A DNA stretch of 64,000 bases. It comes from Corynebacterium rhinophilum (GTDB taxonomy: Bacteria; Actinomycetota; Actinomycetes; Mycobacteriales; Mycobacteriaceae). A program made the position numbers and the translations under genes. This document shows, piece after piece, positions 29,608 to 39,043 of this stretch. The notes under the pieces were generated by a model. The model made no database searches, was not told the origin of the DNA, and saw only the letters and a list, made by a program, of their open reading frames with translations. Location: positions 25,439 through 89,438 of the forward strand of contig NZ_JASPHQ010000010.1 in NCBI RefSeq assembly GCF_030227225.1. Direction: 5' to 3'. Within the stretch, counting starts at the first letter, position 1. Each line of letters begins with the position of its first letter.

Positions 29608-29725
29608 GGTCTCTTATTGTGCCACTTCGCCGTGCCAAGGTGCCACTCGGTTAGGTATTTAGAAAACGCTGTGTACGCCGCAAATACGGGCCATGTCCGG
29701 TGGGGCTAGTAGGTTGGTAGGCATT

Positions 29726-32257
29726 ATGACGAATAACTCTCCATTTAGCCCTTCTTCCACCCCGCGCGAACCCGCATCTGGCACTACCTCCCGTGGCGGC
29801 TTTGCCCCTAGCCAGAATCCCTTTGGTAGCACGCCCAGGCCCGCGGAATCCGATCCTTTAACCCAAGGATTGAACCCGCAGCAATTAGAGGCGGTTACCC
29901 ACACCGGCAGGCCCCTGCTGATCGTCGCCGGTGCGGGTTCCGGTAAGACCGCGGTGCTGACTCGCCGCATCGCGTACCTTATGCGCCATCGCGGGGTTAA
30001 CCCGTGGGAAATCCTCGCCATTACCTTTACCAATAAGGCCGCCGCGGAGATGAAAGAGCGCGTGGGCTCTCTGGTAGGTCCGGTGGCCGAGCGCATGTGG
30101 GTGTCCACCTTCCACTCCATCTGCGTGCGCATCCTGCGCCAGAACGCGCAGCTTGTACCTGGACTAAATACCAACTTCACCATTTATGATGGCGACGATG
30201 CCCGCCGGCTTTTATCCATGATTGCCAAGGACATGCAGCTGGATCTGAAGAAATACACCCCGCGCGTGCTGGCGAACCAGATCTCCAACCATAAGAACGA
30301 GCTCGTGGGCCCGGCTGAGGCGGCAGAAAAGGCGCAGCAGACCAAGAATCCGTTTGAGACAACCGTGGCGGATGTCTACGTCGAGTACCAGCGCCGCCTG
30401 CGCGCGGCCAATGCGGTGGACTTTGATGACCTCATCGGGGAAGTAGTGCGCATTTTCACCGAGCACCGCCAGGTGGTGGAGTTTTATCGCCGCCGGTTTA
30501 AGCACGTGCTGATTGATGAGTACCAGGACACCAACCACGCCCAGTACGCGCTGGTTGCAGCGTTGGTGGGCAAGGGCGAGCTGGGCCCCGATGCCCCAGA
30601 GCTGTGCGTAGTGGGTGATTCCGATCAGTCCATTTACGCCTTCCGCGGCGCCACTATCCGCAATATCGAGGAATTCGAGCGCGATTACCCGCAGGCACAC
30701 ACCATTTTATTGGAGCAGAACTACCGCTCCACGCAGACCATTTTGAACGCGGCCAATGCCGTGATTGCGAAAAATGAGAACCGGCGGGAGAAAAACCTGT
30801 GGACCGCGCACGGCGATGGCGAATCCATCGTGGGGTATGTGGCGGATAATGAGCACGATGAAGCCCGCTTTATCGCCGCGGAGATTGATGCGCTGGCGGA
30901 TAAGGGCCACAGCTACTCCGATATCGCCGTGATGTACCGGACCAATAATGCCTCCCGTGCGCTGGAGGATATCTTCATTCGTTCCGGCATTCCCTACAAG
31001 GTCGTTGGCGGAACGCGCTTTTACGAACGCCGCGAAATCCGCGATATGGTGGCCTACCTGCGCATTATGGATAACCCCGACGATACGGTGAGCCTGCGCC
31101 GCATCATCAACGTCCCCAAGCGCGCCATCGGCGATAAGGCCCAGGGCCAGATTGCCCTGCACGCGGAAAACCAGGGGATAAGCTTTGGCAAGGCGCTTGC
31201 CGATGTCCCCCGGGGCGACGTCCCCGGCCTCGGCACCCGCGCCGTTAATGCCGTTACCAAATTCAACGACATGATGGATGGAATCCGCGCACAAATCCCA
31301 GGCATGCGCGATGAGGTGACCGGCCAGCCCGATTTGGGCGAACTGCTCACCGCAATCCTGGATGCCACCGGTTATAAGGCGGAGCTAGAAAACTCCAATG
31401 ATCCGCAGGACGGCGCGCGCCTCGATAACCTCAATGAGCTGGTGTCCGTAGCCCGCGAATTTACCTCGGAGGCTGCCAACCAGTTGGCCGCTGCTGGTGC
31501 GGATGCCGTCGAACCCAATGAGCTATTAGAAGAAGGCGAAGCCGCGCCGGGCTCGTTGCAAGCCTTTTTGGAGAAGGTCTCCCTAGTTGCGGATGCGGAT
31601 CAGATTCCGGATTCTGAGACCGGGGTAGTGACCATGATGACCCTGCATACGGCCAAGGGCTTGGAGTTTCCCGTCGTCTTTGTCGCAGGCTGGGAGGACG
31701 GCCAATTCCCGCACATGCGCTCGCTGGGTAACCCGAAGGAATTAAGCGAAGAGCGCCGCCTGGCCTACGTGGGCATTACTCGCGCCCGCGAAAAGTTGTA
31801 CCTCACGCGCGCCATCTTGCGCTCTGCGTGGGGCAATCCGGTAACCAATCCCGCCAGTCGCTTCCTCGCCGAGATCCCAGAGGATCTCATCGACTGGCGG
31901 CGAGAGGATTCTGATAGTGATCTCACCGGTTACTGGGGAGCCGATGACTATCAATATGGCCGGAGCTATCGCCGCGGTTCTAGCGGCGGCTATTCCGGCG
32001 GTGGGGGTGCTGGGTTTGGCCAGCGCGCTACGTCTTCCCCTTCGCAACGCACTCGCCAGCCTGCAGCTAATTCCATGCCGAAGAATAAGAACCTCAACCT
32101 TGCTGTAGGAGACCGCGTCAATCACGCGAAGTACGGGCTTGGAACCGTGATTGAAACGGCCGGTTCCGGCGCCCGCGCCACGGTGACCGTGGACTTCGGT
32201 TCCTCTGGCAAGGTGCGGCTCATGCTCATCGGCGGTGTGCCGATGGAAAAGCTCTAG
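29726..32257 (+). CDS. pcrA: ATP-dependent DNA helicase PcrA/UvrD
   Basis: 843 residues, SF1A 3'-5' helicase for nucleotide-excision and replication repair. Motifs: Q-motif LNPQQLEAV, P-loop GAGSGKTAVLTRR near residue 75, DEYQDTN, GDSDQSIYAFRGA, LEQNYRS, TLHTAKGLEFPVVFVAGWEDGQFPH, and VGITRAREKLYLT. The C-terminus has a Gly/Ser-rich linker and a Tudor-like RNA-polymerase-binding end (GDRVNHAKYGLGTVIE). The ATG at 29726 is preferred to 29693. Its stop overlaps by 4 bases with that of the convergent M23 gene. Confidence 0.95.
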   Translation: MTNNSPFSPSSTPREPASGTTSRGGFAPSQNPFGSTPRPAESDPLTQGLNPQQLEAVTHTGRPLLIVAGAGSGKTAVLTRRIAYLMRHRGVNPWEILAITFTNKAAAEMKERVGSLVGPVAERMWVSTFHSICVRILRQNAQLVPGLNTNFTIYDGDDARRLLSMIAKDMQLDLKKYTPRVLANQISNHKNELVGPAEAAEKAQQTKNPFETTVADVYVEYQRRLRAANAVDFDDLIGEVVRIFTEHRQVVEFYRRRFKHVLIDEYQDTNHAQYALVAALVGKGELGPDAPELCVVGDSDQSIYAFRGATIRNIEEFERDYPQAHTILLEQNYRSTQTILNAANAVIAKNENRREKNLWTAHGDGESIVGYVADNEHDEARFIAAEIDALADKGHSYSDIAVMYRTNNASRALEDIFIRSGIPYKVVGGTRFYERREIRDMVAYLRIMDNPDDTVSLRRIINVPKRAIGDKAQGQIALHAENQGISFGKALADVPRGDVPGLGTRAVNAVTKFNDMMDGIRAQIPGMRDEVTGQPDLGELLTAILDATGYKAELENSNDPQDGARLDNLNELVSVAREFTSEAANQLAAAGADAVEPNELLEEGEAAPGSLQAFLEKVSLVADADQIPDSETGVVTMMTLHTAKGLEFPVVFVAGWEDGQFPHMRSLGNPKELSEERRLAYVGITRAREKLYLTRAILRSAWGNPVTNPASRFLAEIPEDLIDWRREDSDSDLTGYWGADDYQYGRSYRRGSSGGYSGGGGAGFGQRATSSPSQRTRQPAANSMPKNKNLNLAVGDRVNHAKYGLGTVIETAGSGARATVTVDFGSSGKVRLMLIGGVPMEKL

Positions 32258-33012
32258 ACCGAAATCCCGCGCTCGTCGAACCAGCCCACTGGGTCAACGG
32301 CTGCGCCGCCGCCTGGGTGGATTTCGAAGTGCAGGTGCGGGCCGGTGGAGCGGCCCTCATTGCCGATGTCCGCGATGTGGTCGCCGGCAGAAACGTGGTC
32401 TCCCACATTGACGCGCAGCGAGTTGGCGGGCATGTGGCCGTAGACAGAGATGCTGCCATCGACGTGCTGGATGCGAATCCAGTTGCCAAAGCCTTGTGCT
32501 GGACCGGAGTTAATGACTGTGCCGTCCATGACGGAGTAGATCGGGGTTCCGACTGGGTTAGCGACGTCGATGCCGTTGTGCATCGCGCCCCAGCGCATAC
32601 CGAAACCCGAGGTCAAGGTGCCGGAGGTGGGAAAGACCACCGTATTGCCAGCGGCGTCCTTGCCACGCTCAGGGGTCAGCCCGGAGCGGTCTCCCTCGGG
32701 AGCGAAGGCTTCCCGCAGGCCTGGAACGGAGGAGGGGTCCAAGACGATGTTGACTCCGCCGGATTCATTCTGGCTAAATTCCGGGACCGCATCGCCGTTG
32801 AGTACACCAACGGCGGTATTTGCGAGGCCGACGGCGGCGTCGATCACGCCTGCGTTATCAACGTTGGTGGCTTGCGGCTCAGAGGAGCCATTGGAAACGT
32901 CCACGCTGGCCACTGGATCAGCAGCAAAAGCGGAGGTGCCGGTAGCAAAAACGGTGCCAAGCGTGATGATGCTTAGCGCTACATTCCTGCGTGCGCGGTT
33001 CATGCGCTTCAT
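32254..33012 (-). CDS. M23-family secreted peptidoglycan endopeptidase (LytM-type)
   Basis: 252 residues. A signal peptide (NVALSIITLGTVFATGTSAFA) is followed by a low-complexity linker and a C-terminal M23 domain with both zinc motifs, HNGID and HLHFE, and YGHM between them. It would cut cross-links in cell-wall peptidoglycan outside the membrane. A second M23 enzyme lies at 35325; the pair share the DPxxWxxERGI end. The gene runs tail to tail into pcrA. Confidence 0.9.
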   Translation of the reverse strand: MKRMNRARRNVALSIITLGTVFATGTSAFAADPVASVDVSNGSSEPQATNVDNAGVIDAAVGLANTAVGVLNGDAVPEFSQNESGGVNIVLDPSSVPGLREAFAPEGDRSGLTPERGKDAAGNTVVFPTSGTLTSGFGMRWGAMHNGIDVANPVGTPIYSVMDGTVINSGPAQGFGNWIRIQHVDGSISVYGHMPANSLRVNVGDHVSAGDHIADIGNEGRSTGPHLHFEIHPGGGAAVDPVGWFDERGISV

Positions 33013-33436
33013 AAGTTTAAGTCCTTTTCATGGCTGTGCATGGTCTCGAGGCGCGCAAACCTTGAAGGTTTCGCGTCTTTCAACTGCCCTGTGCGACACG
33101 CCGAGGGAATGGAAATACCCCATTTGGTGCTCGCTTGTGGCAACGAGTTAAAAGTTAGCCTGCCCATGGGTACCGCGCAATCTGGAAAAATGCTGGTAGA
33201 AACCACGATTATTCGAAAAGTTTCGAACATGCCAGCTTGTTGCGCGTGTTACGAAAGTGGCCAAAGTTGCGGGTTTGAAGTACTGGTTTAAGCTCTGGGG
33301 GTAGCTGGCGGGGGTGCCGGGATGGGCTTGTCGGTGTCGAGCCGGAAAACTGCCATTTACCTGCGACAAGGCCCTGTACTGGACTCGGCTGAAAGCGTCT
33401 TGGGGTCCCTGTCGGGCAGGGTCATTCCTAAGGGCG
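33013..33436. promoter_or_regulatory. Leader of the M23 gene with TTCGAAA palindrome
   Basis: No gene. The block TTCGAAA-AG-TTTCGAA at 33212-33227 is a perfect palindrome about 200 bases before the M23 start, in a stretch with CGTAAC (minus strand near 33250). It may be a regulator site; its 2-base centre does not fit the LexA spacing. Confidence 0.4.
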
Positions 33437-35077
33437 TTAGAAGGGGAGCTGGCTACCAAATTTGTGCAGTTGTTGTTGAATTTGTGGGCCGAAAGCGTTG
33501 ACCGCACCGATTCCTATACCGATGGCCAGTGCGCCCGCAATGACACCGATGATCCCCCAGAACTGCGGCTTGGAAGAGAGGGAATCAGCAACCGGTAGTT
33601 GGTGATCTGCAGCGTCTTCAGCATCCATGAGGTGGGCTTGAGAGTGATCTGAGGTGGAGCCTAAGGGTAAGCAATCGGCGAGCTCCTCGATAGTATAAAA
33701 CGTTGAGTCAGCGGCAATAGGCTCACAGCCATCGTGGAACGGGATTTCCTTTTCGTTGTAGCGCATCCGCACAAGGGTCTCTCCGCGATCATTTTGGAAT
33801 GCGTCCCATTGAATATTCGCGCCCATCGGGGAGACGGTATCACCACGCCATGCGGAGTTATCCCAGCTGTATAAATCATCCTCTGGGACACCTTGTTCGG
33901 AACCAGGCAGCTTCAGTAGGGCAGCCAGCGGGATGATGGTCTCGGCGTGGCCGAAGCGATAATTGGCCGCCACGTCGCCGCCAGCAGCGCGGTCCTGAAC
34001 GTTTCTAATCATCTCCTCAAGCAGTGGTTCATAGTTGTCGTAGGCAATCGTCTGGCCCTGGATAGCCGGGCCTTTCTCATAGAAGTCTTCTACGTCAAGC
34101 AGGTACGCAAAGGTTGGTCCGCTGTTATCGTCCATGTACTCATCAAAGATCCACCCCTCCGCCGGGGCCTTTTCCTCGTGCTCCAAAGCTGGAGCGATGA
34201 TGTAGAGGTTGTAGAACTGCAAGGCGGCGTCAACGATGCCCTCAACGGATTTATCGTCCTTTTCTCGGGCGGAAAAGCGAACGGAGCCATCTGCTAAACC
34301 GTTGATAAATTCTGGCGTAAAAATCTTAGCCAGCAAGCTGCGTGCAGCCTGCTGCGACTCTGGCTTGGCGTAGGCCTGTTGTACTTTTTCCTGTAAAGCC
34401 TGAGAGTCCTTCCACTCTGTATAGCGCTGATAGGATGCAGCGTTTTTATCCTTGTGTGCGTACATCAGGTCAGGGCGTGCGGCGATATTAACGTGGCCAT
34501 CTTTCGTGTCATCGTCCAAGTGTGTGGCCAGTGAAGGGGACTGTTCCAGTAGACCTTCCCCGAAGTTCCACCCAGAGTCATTGGCGCGGTCCTCTCCAGA
34601 GGAAGTGAAGCTCACCTTGAGGTCCTCGGCGGCAATCGATCCCAGTAGCTCCGCATTGCGCTGTGCATTGCGCTTGCCGATGCCCCTGAGCTCTTCTCGT
34701 CCCACTTCCGTCAGGTTTCCATAACCGGCTTCTTGGCCAGGGCCACCGGATAGCTCTCGGTTTACCGCTATCATGGCCTCTACTTGCGGGATGAGCTTTG
34801 TACCGAGCTCGGTAAGCTGATCGCGTTGTTGGGCATACTCCAGCATCTGCTGCGCGAGGTCATCGTATTTAAAGCTTGATAGGCCGCGGGATCCGTGGCG
34901 ATCTACCGTTGAGGTGTAAATCTGGTGAAACCCACTGGGGGCTTCGGCGTAGCTTGATCCCTGTGGCTGGTAATGCTGCTTGGTGGAGTAGTAGGTGGCG
35001 CCTTCGGAAGCTAGAGCTGGTGCGGGCGCGAGGGTACAGCTCAGGGCAGTGATGAGGGAGAGAGTGCGTGTACGCAT
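33437..35077 (-). CDS. Secreted histidine-type acid phosphatase (phytase/MINPP-like), membrane-anchored
   Basis: 546 residues from the ATG at 35077, chosen for AAGGA upstream and a signal peptide (TLSLITALSCTLAPAPALA). The phosphatase signature is VDRHGSR at 59-65 (catalytic His61) and the partner FGHAETII near 388. A TM helix (FWGIIGVIAGALAIGIGIGAV) precedes the last 20 residues, so it is anchored at the cell surface. The fold resembles multiple inositol-polyphosphate phosphatases; the natural substrate is unknown. It may release phosphate near the wall. Confidence 0.85.
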   Translation of the reverse strand: MRTRTLSLITALSCTLAPAPALASEGATYYSTKQHYQPQGSSYAEAPSGFHQIYTSTVDRHGSRGLSSFKYDDLAQQMLEYAQQRDQLTELGTKLIPQVEAMIAVNRELSGGPGQEAGYGNLTEVGREELRGIGKRNAQRNAELLGSIAAEDLKVSFTSSGEDRANDSGWNFGEGLLEQSPSLATHLDDDTKDGHVNIAARPDLMYAHKDKNAASYQRYTEWKDSQALQEKVQQAYAKPESQQAARSLLAKIFTPEFINGLADGSVRFSAREKDDKSVEGIVDAALQFYNLYIIAPALEHEEKAPAEGWIFDEYMDDNSGPTFAYLLDVEDFYEKGPAIQGQTIAYDNYEPLLEEMIRNVQDRAAGGDVAANYRFGHAETIIPLAALLKLPGSEQGVPEDDLYSWDNSAWRGDTVSPMGANIQWDAFQNDRGETLVRMRYNEKEIPFHDGCEPIAADSTFYTIEELADCLPLGSTSDHSQAHLMDAEDAADHQLPVADSLSSKPQFWGIIGVIAGALAIGIGIGAVNAFGPQIQQQLHKFGSQLPF

Positions 35078-35272
35078 ATGAGTATTCCTTGCTGGAGAGC
35101 TGGATAAAAAGACAGCTGACAGCTTAAGGGCCGCATCTTGCAATCACATGGCATGTAGGTAAATTGCGGGAATACTTTTCGGCTCTCGGCGGAGTGTGCG
35201 ACGCATCCGCGAATTGGGATTGAATTCTGCTGCTGCGAGCGAGCGGAGGTGGATGAGACAGTAGGTATAGCA

Positions 35273-35303
35273 AAAGCGCCGCAGAGGATGTCTGCGGCGC
35301 TTT
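35273..35303 (-). terminator. Terminator of the M23 gene at 35325
   Basis: AAAGCGCCGCAGA (35273-35285) pairs with TCTGCGGCGCTTT (35291-35303), 13 perfect pairs around a 5-base loop. On the minus strand the U-run TTTT follows, so it serves the gene at 35325. Confidence 0.9.
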
Positions 35304-35324
35304 AACAAGAAGGGAAGAAGGCTC

Positions 35325-36080
35325 TTAGAGCTGGATGCCTCGCTCGGCCAGCCATGCCTGTGGGTCAACGGCGTCACCGGAGTTCGGGTGAACCTCGAAG
35401 TGGAGGTGAGAACCGGTGGAGAAGCCCATGGAGCCCATACCGGCGATCTTCTGGCCGGCACGCACGTGCTCGCCCACGGCAACGTCGAGGGTCTGCATGT
35501 GGCCATAGACGGTCATGGTGCCGTCATCGTGGAGGATGCGGATCCACTGGCCGTAGCCGGAGGCAGGGCCGGAATCGATAACGGTGCCGTCCATGATGGA
35601 GAAGATGGGGGTTCCAATGGCGTTGGCGATGTCAACGCCGGCGTGGAACGAACCCCAGCGCGGCCCGAAGCCGGAGGTGAAGGCGCCTTCAGCGGGGCGG
35701 GCAATGGAGGGGGCGCGAGCGGCAAGGTCCTCGGCGGCGCGGTCAGCGGAAGCCTGGATGGACTTGCTCAGCTGGTCCACCAAGTTGGTGACCGGCTTTG
35801 CCTCAGCAACGTTGAGGATCTGCGGTGCAGCATCGGAGGAGCCTGCTGGGGCGTTGTTAACCTCGGAAGTATCAGCGGCAAGCTTGTAGTCAACAGACTG
35901 CGTCTTGGTGGTGGTAGTTGCAGTGTTGTCGGACTCAACGTTAGCGGCAGCTGCGCCGCCTACGCCGGCGGTGGATACGGCACCGGCTGCAACGGTCATG
36001 ACAGCGATACGACCCTTGGTGGTCTGCGAGGTGACAATCTTGCGATGGCGGCCGGCGCCACGCTGAACTTTGCTTCGCAT
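35325..36080 (-). CDS. M23-family secreted peptidoglycan endopeptidase
   Basis: 251 residues. The ATG at 36080 gives a basic N-terminus (MRSKVQRGAGRHRKIV) and then a hydrophobic export segment (GRIAVMTVAAGAVSTAGVGGAAAA). A predicted alpha-helical linker leads to the M23 domain with FHAGVD, YGHMQ and HLHFEVHP (zinc ligands). It shares its domain end with the M23 enzyme at 32254 but is not identical; the two are paralogues 2.3 kb apart. GTAAC repeats upstream suggest MtrA control. Confidence 0.9.
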   Translation of the reverse strand: MRSKVQRGAGRHRKIVTSQTTKGRIAVMTVAAGAVSTAGVGGAAAANVESDNTATTTTKTQSVDYKLAADTSEVNNAPAGSSDAAPQILNVAEAKPVTNLVDQLSKSIQASADRAAEDLAARAPSIARPAEGAFTSGFGPRWGSFHAGVDIANAIGTPIFSIMDGTVIDSGPASGYGQWIRILHDDGTMTVYGHMQTLDVAVGEHVRAGQKIAGMGSMGFSTGSHLHFEVHPNSGDAVDPQAWLAERGIQL

Positions 36081-36120
36081 TAAATCTTCTTTCGTATCTT
36101 TCACAATCTTCAAAAAGAGC

Positions 36121-36181
36121 GTTACATCGTCTCTGGGGTAGTTACGAGATTGTGACCTTCTTGTTACCAACGAGATGTAAC
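36121..36181 (-). promoter_or_regulatory. Promoter region with GTAAC repeats, possible MtrA site
   Basis: On the minus strand GTAAC N6 GTCAC lies at 36152-36167, with further GTAAC copies ending at 36141 and 36121 and an inverted one at 36177-36181. Repeated GTAAC-type half sites spaced 5 or 6 bases are described for MtrA, which controls M23 genes in C. glutamicum. The -10 TACTGT (minus of 36179-36184) is adjacent. Confidence 0.5.
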
Positions 36182-36510
36182 AGTAGCGTCTCAAAAAGAT
36201 AACAGCAAGCCAAAAGTTGATTTTTTCTCGGGCCGATCTGGAATAAGCCTACATGCAGGCAACTTCTGGAGAATTTTACGCATGGTGCGATATAGATCTC
36301 TTAAAGCCAAGCCCCCGCGGTAGCCCCGAGTCTGTAATAGTGCACCTTAGGTGCCGGTTGTGGAAGCGCCCCCGCATGAAATTACTGTGACCAGTGGGGG
36401 ATAAGGGGGAAAACTTCATTCCTTATATATATGTCTACAGTAGTTACTGAAGAAGTCCACGGTGATTTTGGAGGTGCCTCGTCGCGCCACCCCGCTACCG
36501 CGCGGAAAAG
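36182..36510. other. Intergenic region between the M23 gene and the DUF6350 gene
   Basis: 329 bases without a gene. A perfect 13-base palindrome GCACCT-T-AGGTGC lies at 36342-36354 and could be an operator or a hairpin. The DUF6350 promoter should lie in the A/T-rich part near 36420-36440. I see no riboswitch signature that I can defend. Confidence 0.45.
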
Positions 36511-38385
36511 GTGGCAAAGTGGACGCCGATGAACAAAAACACCAGCCCCCAATCTCGGTCAACGCCCCGCCCGCGTAGCCAGGCGCGGGGCCGGACAGTG
36601 CAGACAGAGCGCGCCCCTCGTGCACCCCACGCCACCGCGACGCAGAAGCCACATAATTCTGCAGAACGCGTCGCCCGCAAAGCCGGGTCGAAGGCGAAGG
36701 CCCGTCGCACGTCGGCTCCGCTGACGAAGGCCGGGCGCATTCGCCAATTATTCATGTCGGCGGCGCTGCCGAATATTATTGTCGTCCTTATTATTGTGGC
36801 GCTCGCTTTCGGTGCGCTCTTGCTTTTCGGCTCACCGCTCGCGTGGTTGCCCACCATTGTGGCGGAAGCCTGGATGGTCTTTAACCTCGCGCCGGTATCC
36901 GCGGCCGGGGTGGACCTGTCGTTCCTCCCAGCCTTGCCCGCCCTCATCCTCGCCACGGTGGTGGCGGTGCGCGTGCGCGCCGCGGTGAAACACAAAGTCA
37001 GCGTGAAGGACCTGGCGATACTTGTCGCTTGCGTGGTGGGCGTTCCCGTGGTGTTGACCTGCATTGCTTGGGTGATGTTGTGGGATGCCGGCAAGGTCTT
37101 CGATGTGTCCCCGCCCAACCTTGCTGCCGCGCTGGCCCGGGTTATCGTCGTGCACTTGGCCGCGATGGCGGCTGGCATGGGCGCCCGCCTGTGGCGTGCC
37201 TTGGCCAAGCGTTATGACGCCCCGCCGCTGCTTGTCGATGCCGCCCTTATCGCCCTGCGCTACCTTGCCTACCTCGCCATTGGTGCGGCGGTAGTCTTCG
37301 TGCTCGTTTTCATCGTCAACTTCTCGCGCCAAGGGGAGATGATGGATGAATATCCGTCCATCTCTGGGCTGGGCATTTTCACCCTTATTTTGTTGAGCCT
37401 GCTGTATATCCCCAATGCCATCGTCAGTACCGGGGCAGTGCTGGTGGGCTCGGAGTTTTCGGCAGGGGAGGCACAGGTAAGCCTCTTTAGTACACACCTT
37501 GTTCCGCTGCCACCGCTACCGATTACTGGTGGCATCCCGGCTTCCTCGCCGGGGTGGGCGGTTGTGTTCATGGTGGTTCCCCTCATCGCCGCGACGCTGT
37601 CCTTGTATAAGAAGCGCCCATCCTTCCAGAAGGCGCTCGCAGCCACAGTGGCTACCGCGGTCATCATGTTCTTCGCGTGCTACCTCGTCAGCGGCACGCT
37701 GGGCTACTACGGCCACACTGGCCCGCACCTGTGGACCGCTGCCGGCCTCGCCGCGCTGTGGATCGCCCTGGTGGGCTTGGCCGTCGCGGCGGCCTTTGCG
37801 CTCATGAACTGGCGCGACGCCCGCGCAGCCGAGGTGGAGTCTTCGGCGGCGGAGTCCGCCGAAGAGGATTCAGAAGACGCTGCAGAGTCTGCAGAAGATA
37901 CCGCTTCCGAGAACACCGCTGATGCAGAGCAGCCTGATGCAGACAAGGCCGAGGCCGATGAGGCTGATGGCGACGATGCTGATGCCGATGTGGGCGAGAG
38001 CGACACGGACAAGGACGAGGACGAATCGGAATCGAGTGACGGTGAGGACTCCGAGTCAGCGGCGAATGACGCGGACGACGCAGCCGACTACGATGATGCT
38101 GCCGCAGAATCCACGGACACCGCAGACACCGCCGAGGACGAGGTCATCGAAGGGGAGGTCGTCGAAGACGGCGACGACGGCGCTGATGCGGAGGACGCCG
38201 CGGGCGATGGTGGGAAAGAGGGGGCATCGGAAAGCAGCGAGCACGAAGCAGCTGAAGACCCCGAGATCCTGGAAGGTGAGATCGTGGAAGAGGACGCAGA
38301 CGAGCACGGCGCTGGTGCGGTAGAAGGCGGCGAAGCACCCCAATCGGAAGCGGCAGATTCTACTGAAAGCGGGAAGAGGGACTAG
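36511..38385 (+). CDS. DUF6350-family membrane protein with acidic tail
   Basis: 624 residues. A basic N-terminus (Arg/Lys/Pro-rich, about 70 residues) is followed by about nine to ten hydrophobic helices and a 190-residue tail made almost only of Asp, Glu, Ala and Ser. Two copies of a short motif occur in the tail: EVIEGEVVED (DNA 38140-38169) and EILEGEIVEE (near 38263-38292). A third like it is in the GlpR-like protein. The start may be GTG 36511 or ATG 36529; neither has a strong ribosome site. It precedes purN by 10 bases. Function unknown. Confidence 0.75.
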   Translation: MAKWTPMNKNTSPQSRSTPRPRSQARGRTVQTERAPRAPHATATQKPHNSAERVARKAGSKAKARRTSAPLTKAGRIRQLFMSAALPNIIVVLIIVALAFGALLLFGSPLAWLPTIVAEAWMVFNLAPVSAAGVDLSFLPALPALILATVVAVRVRAAVKHKVSVKDLAILVACVVGVPVVLTCIAWVMLWDAGKVFDVSPPNLAAALARVIVVHLAAMAAGMGARLWRALAKRYDAPPLLVDAALIALRYLAYLAIGAAVVFVLVFIVNFSRQGEMMDEYPSISGLGIFTLILLSLLYIPNAIVSTGAVLVGSEFSAGEAQVSLFSTHLVPLPPLPITGGIPASSPGWAVVFMVVPLIAATLSLYKKRPSFQKALAATVATAVIMFFACYLVSGTLGYYGHTGPHLWTAAGLAALWIALVGLAVAAAFALMNWRDARAAEVESSAAESAEEDSEDAAESAEDTASENTADAEQPDADKAEADEADGDDADADVGESDTDKDEDESESSDGEDSESAANDADDAADYDDAAAESTDTADTAEDEVIEGEVVEDGDDGADAEDAAGDGGKEGASESSEHEAAEDPEILEGEIVEEDADEHGAGAVEGGEAPQSEAADSTESGKRD

Positions 38386-38395
38386 GCTATAGCGC

Positions 38396-39016
38396 GTGAC
38401 TTCACCGATGCCACCACGCGCTACTGATGCTACTGACCGCCTACGAGTTGTCGTGCTTGTTTCTGGGACGGGCTCGCTTTTGCAAGCCATCTTGGATGCC
38501 CAAGATGAGCACTACCGTGTGGTGAAGGTGGTAGCGGATAAGCCGTGTCGAGGTATTGACCGCGCCCGAGAACGCGATATCGATACTGAGATCGTGGAAA
38601 TGGGCGCCGACCGTGCCGAATGGAATACATGTCTGGCTGATGCAGTAGGTGCTGCGCAGCCAGACATTGTTGTTTCTGCAGGTTTTATGAAGATTTTGGG
38701 GGAGGGCTTCCTCCGCCGCTTCGAAGGCCGCACCATCAATACCCACCCGGCGTTATTGCCTGCGTTTAAGGGCGCGCACGGGGTGCGCGATGCGTTGGAG
38801 TATGGCGTGAAGGTCACAGGCTCTACCGTCCATTTCGTGGACGCGGGCGTGGATACCGGTTCCATCATTGCGCAGCGGCCGGTGGCCGTGCGGGCAGACG
38901 ATGATGAGGCCAGCCTCCACGAACGCATTAAAAAGGTAGAGCGCGAACTCATCGTCGATGTGCTGCGCGCGGCGCAGCCCCGCGGCGAGGAACTTTTTAT
39001 TCAACTCGCAGACTAA
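38396..39016 (+). CDS. purN: Phosphoribosylglycinamide formyltransferase
   Basis: 206 residues. Transfers formyl from 10-formyl-THF to GAR in purine synthesis. Signatures: LVVLVSGTGSLLQAIL-type start, NTHPALLPAFKGAHGVRDALEYGVKVTGSTVHFVDAGVDTG. GTG start; the TAGGCT -10 at 38383-38388 (overlapping the DUF6350 stop) would start the transcript at the GTG, so a leaderless message is possible. purH follows after 27 bases. Confidence 0.96.
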   Translation: MTSPMPPRATDATDRLRVVVLVSGTGSLLQAILDAQDEHYRVVKVVADKPCRGIDRARERDIDTEIVEMGADRAEWNTCLADAVGAAQPDIVVSAGFMKILGEGFLRRFEGRTINTHPALLPAFKGAHGVRDALEYGVKVTGSTVHFVDAGVDTGSIIAQRPVAVRADDDEASLHERIKKVERELIVDVLRAAQPRGEELFIQLAD

Positions 39017-39043
39017 GACTTTTCGAAAGGCTTAATCCTCCTC

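Noticed and set aside
33212..33227. LexA box
   Set aside because: The half-sites TCGAA/TTCGA are 4 bases apart, while the SOS box has 6 bases between them.
36182..36420. Possible ydaO (c-di-AMP) riboswitch upstream of the M23 gene
   Set aside because: Such riboswitches precede cell-wall hydrolases in actinobacteria, but I could not match the conserved core by eye.
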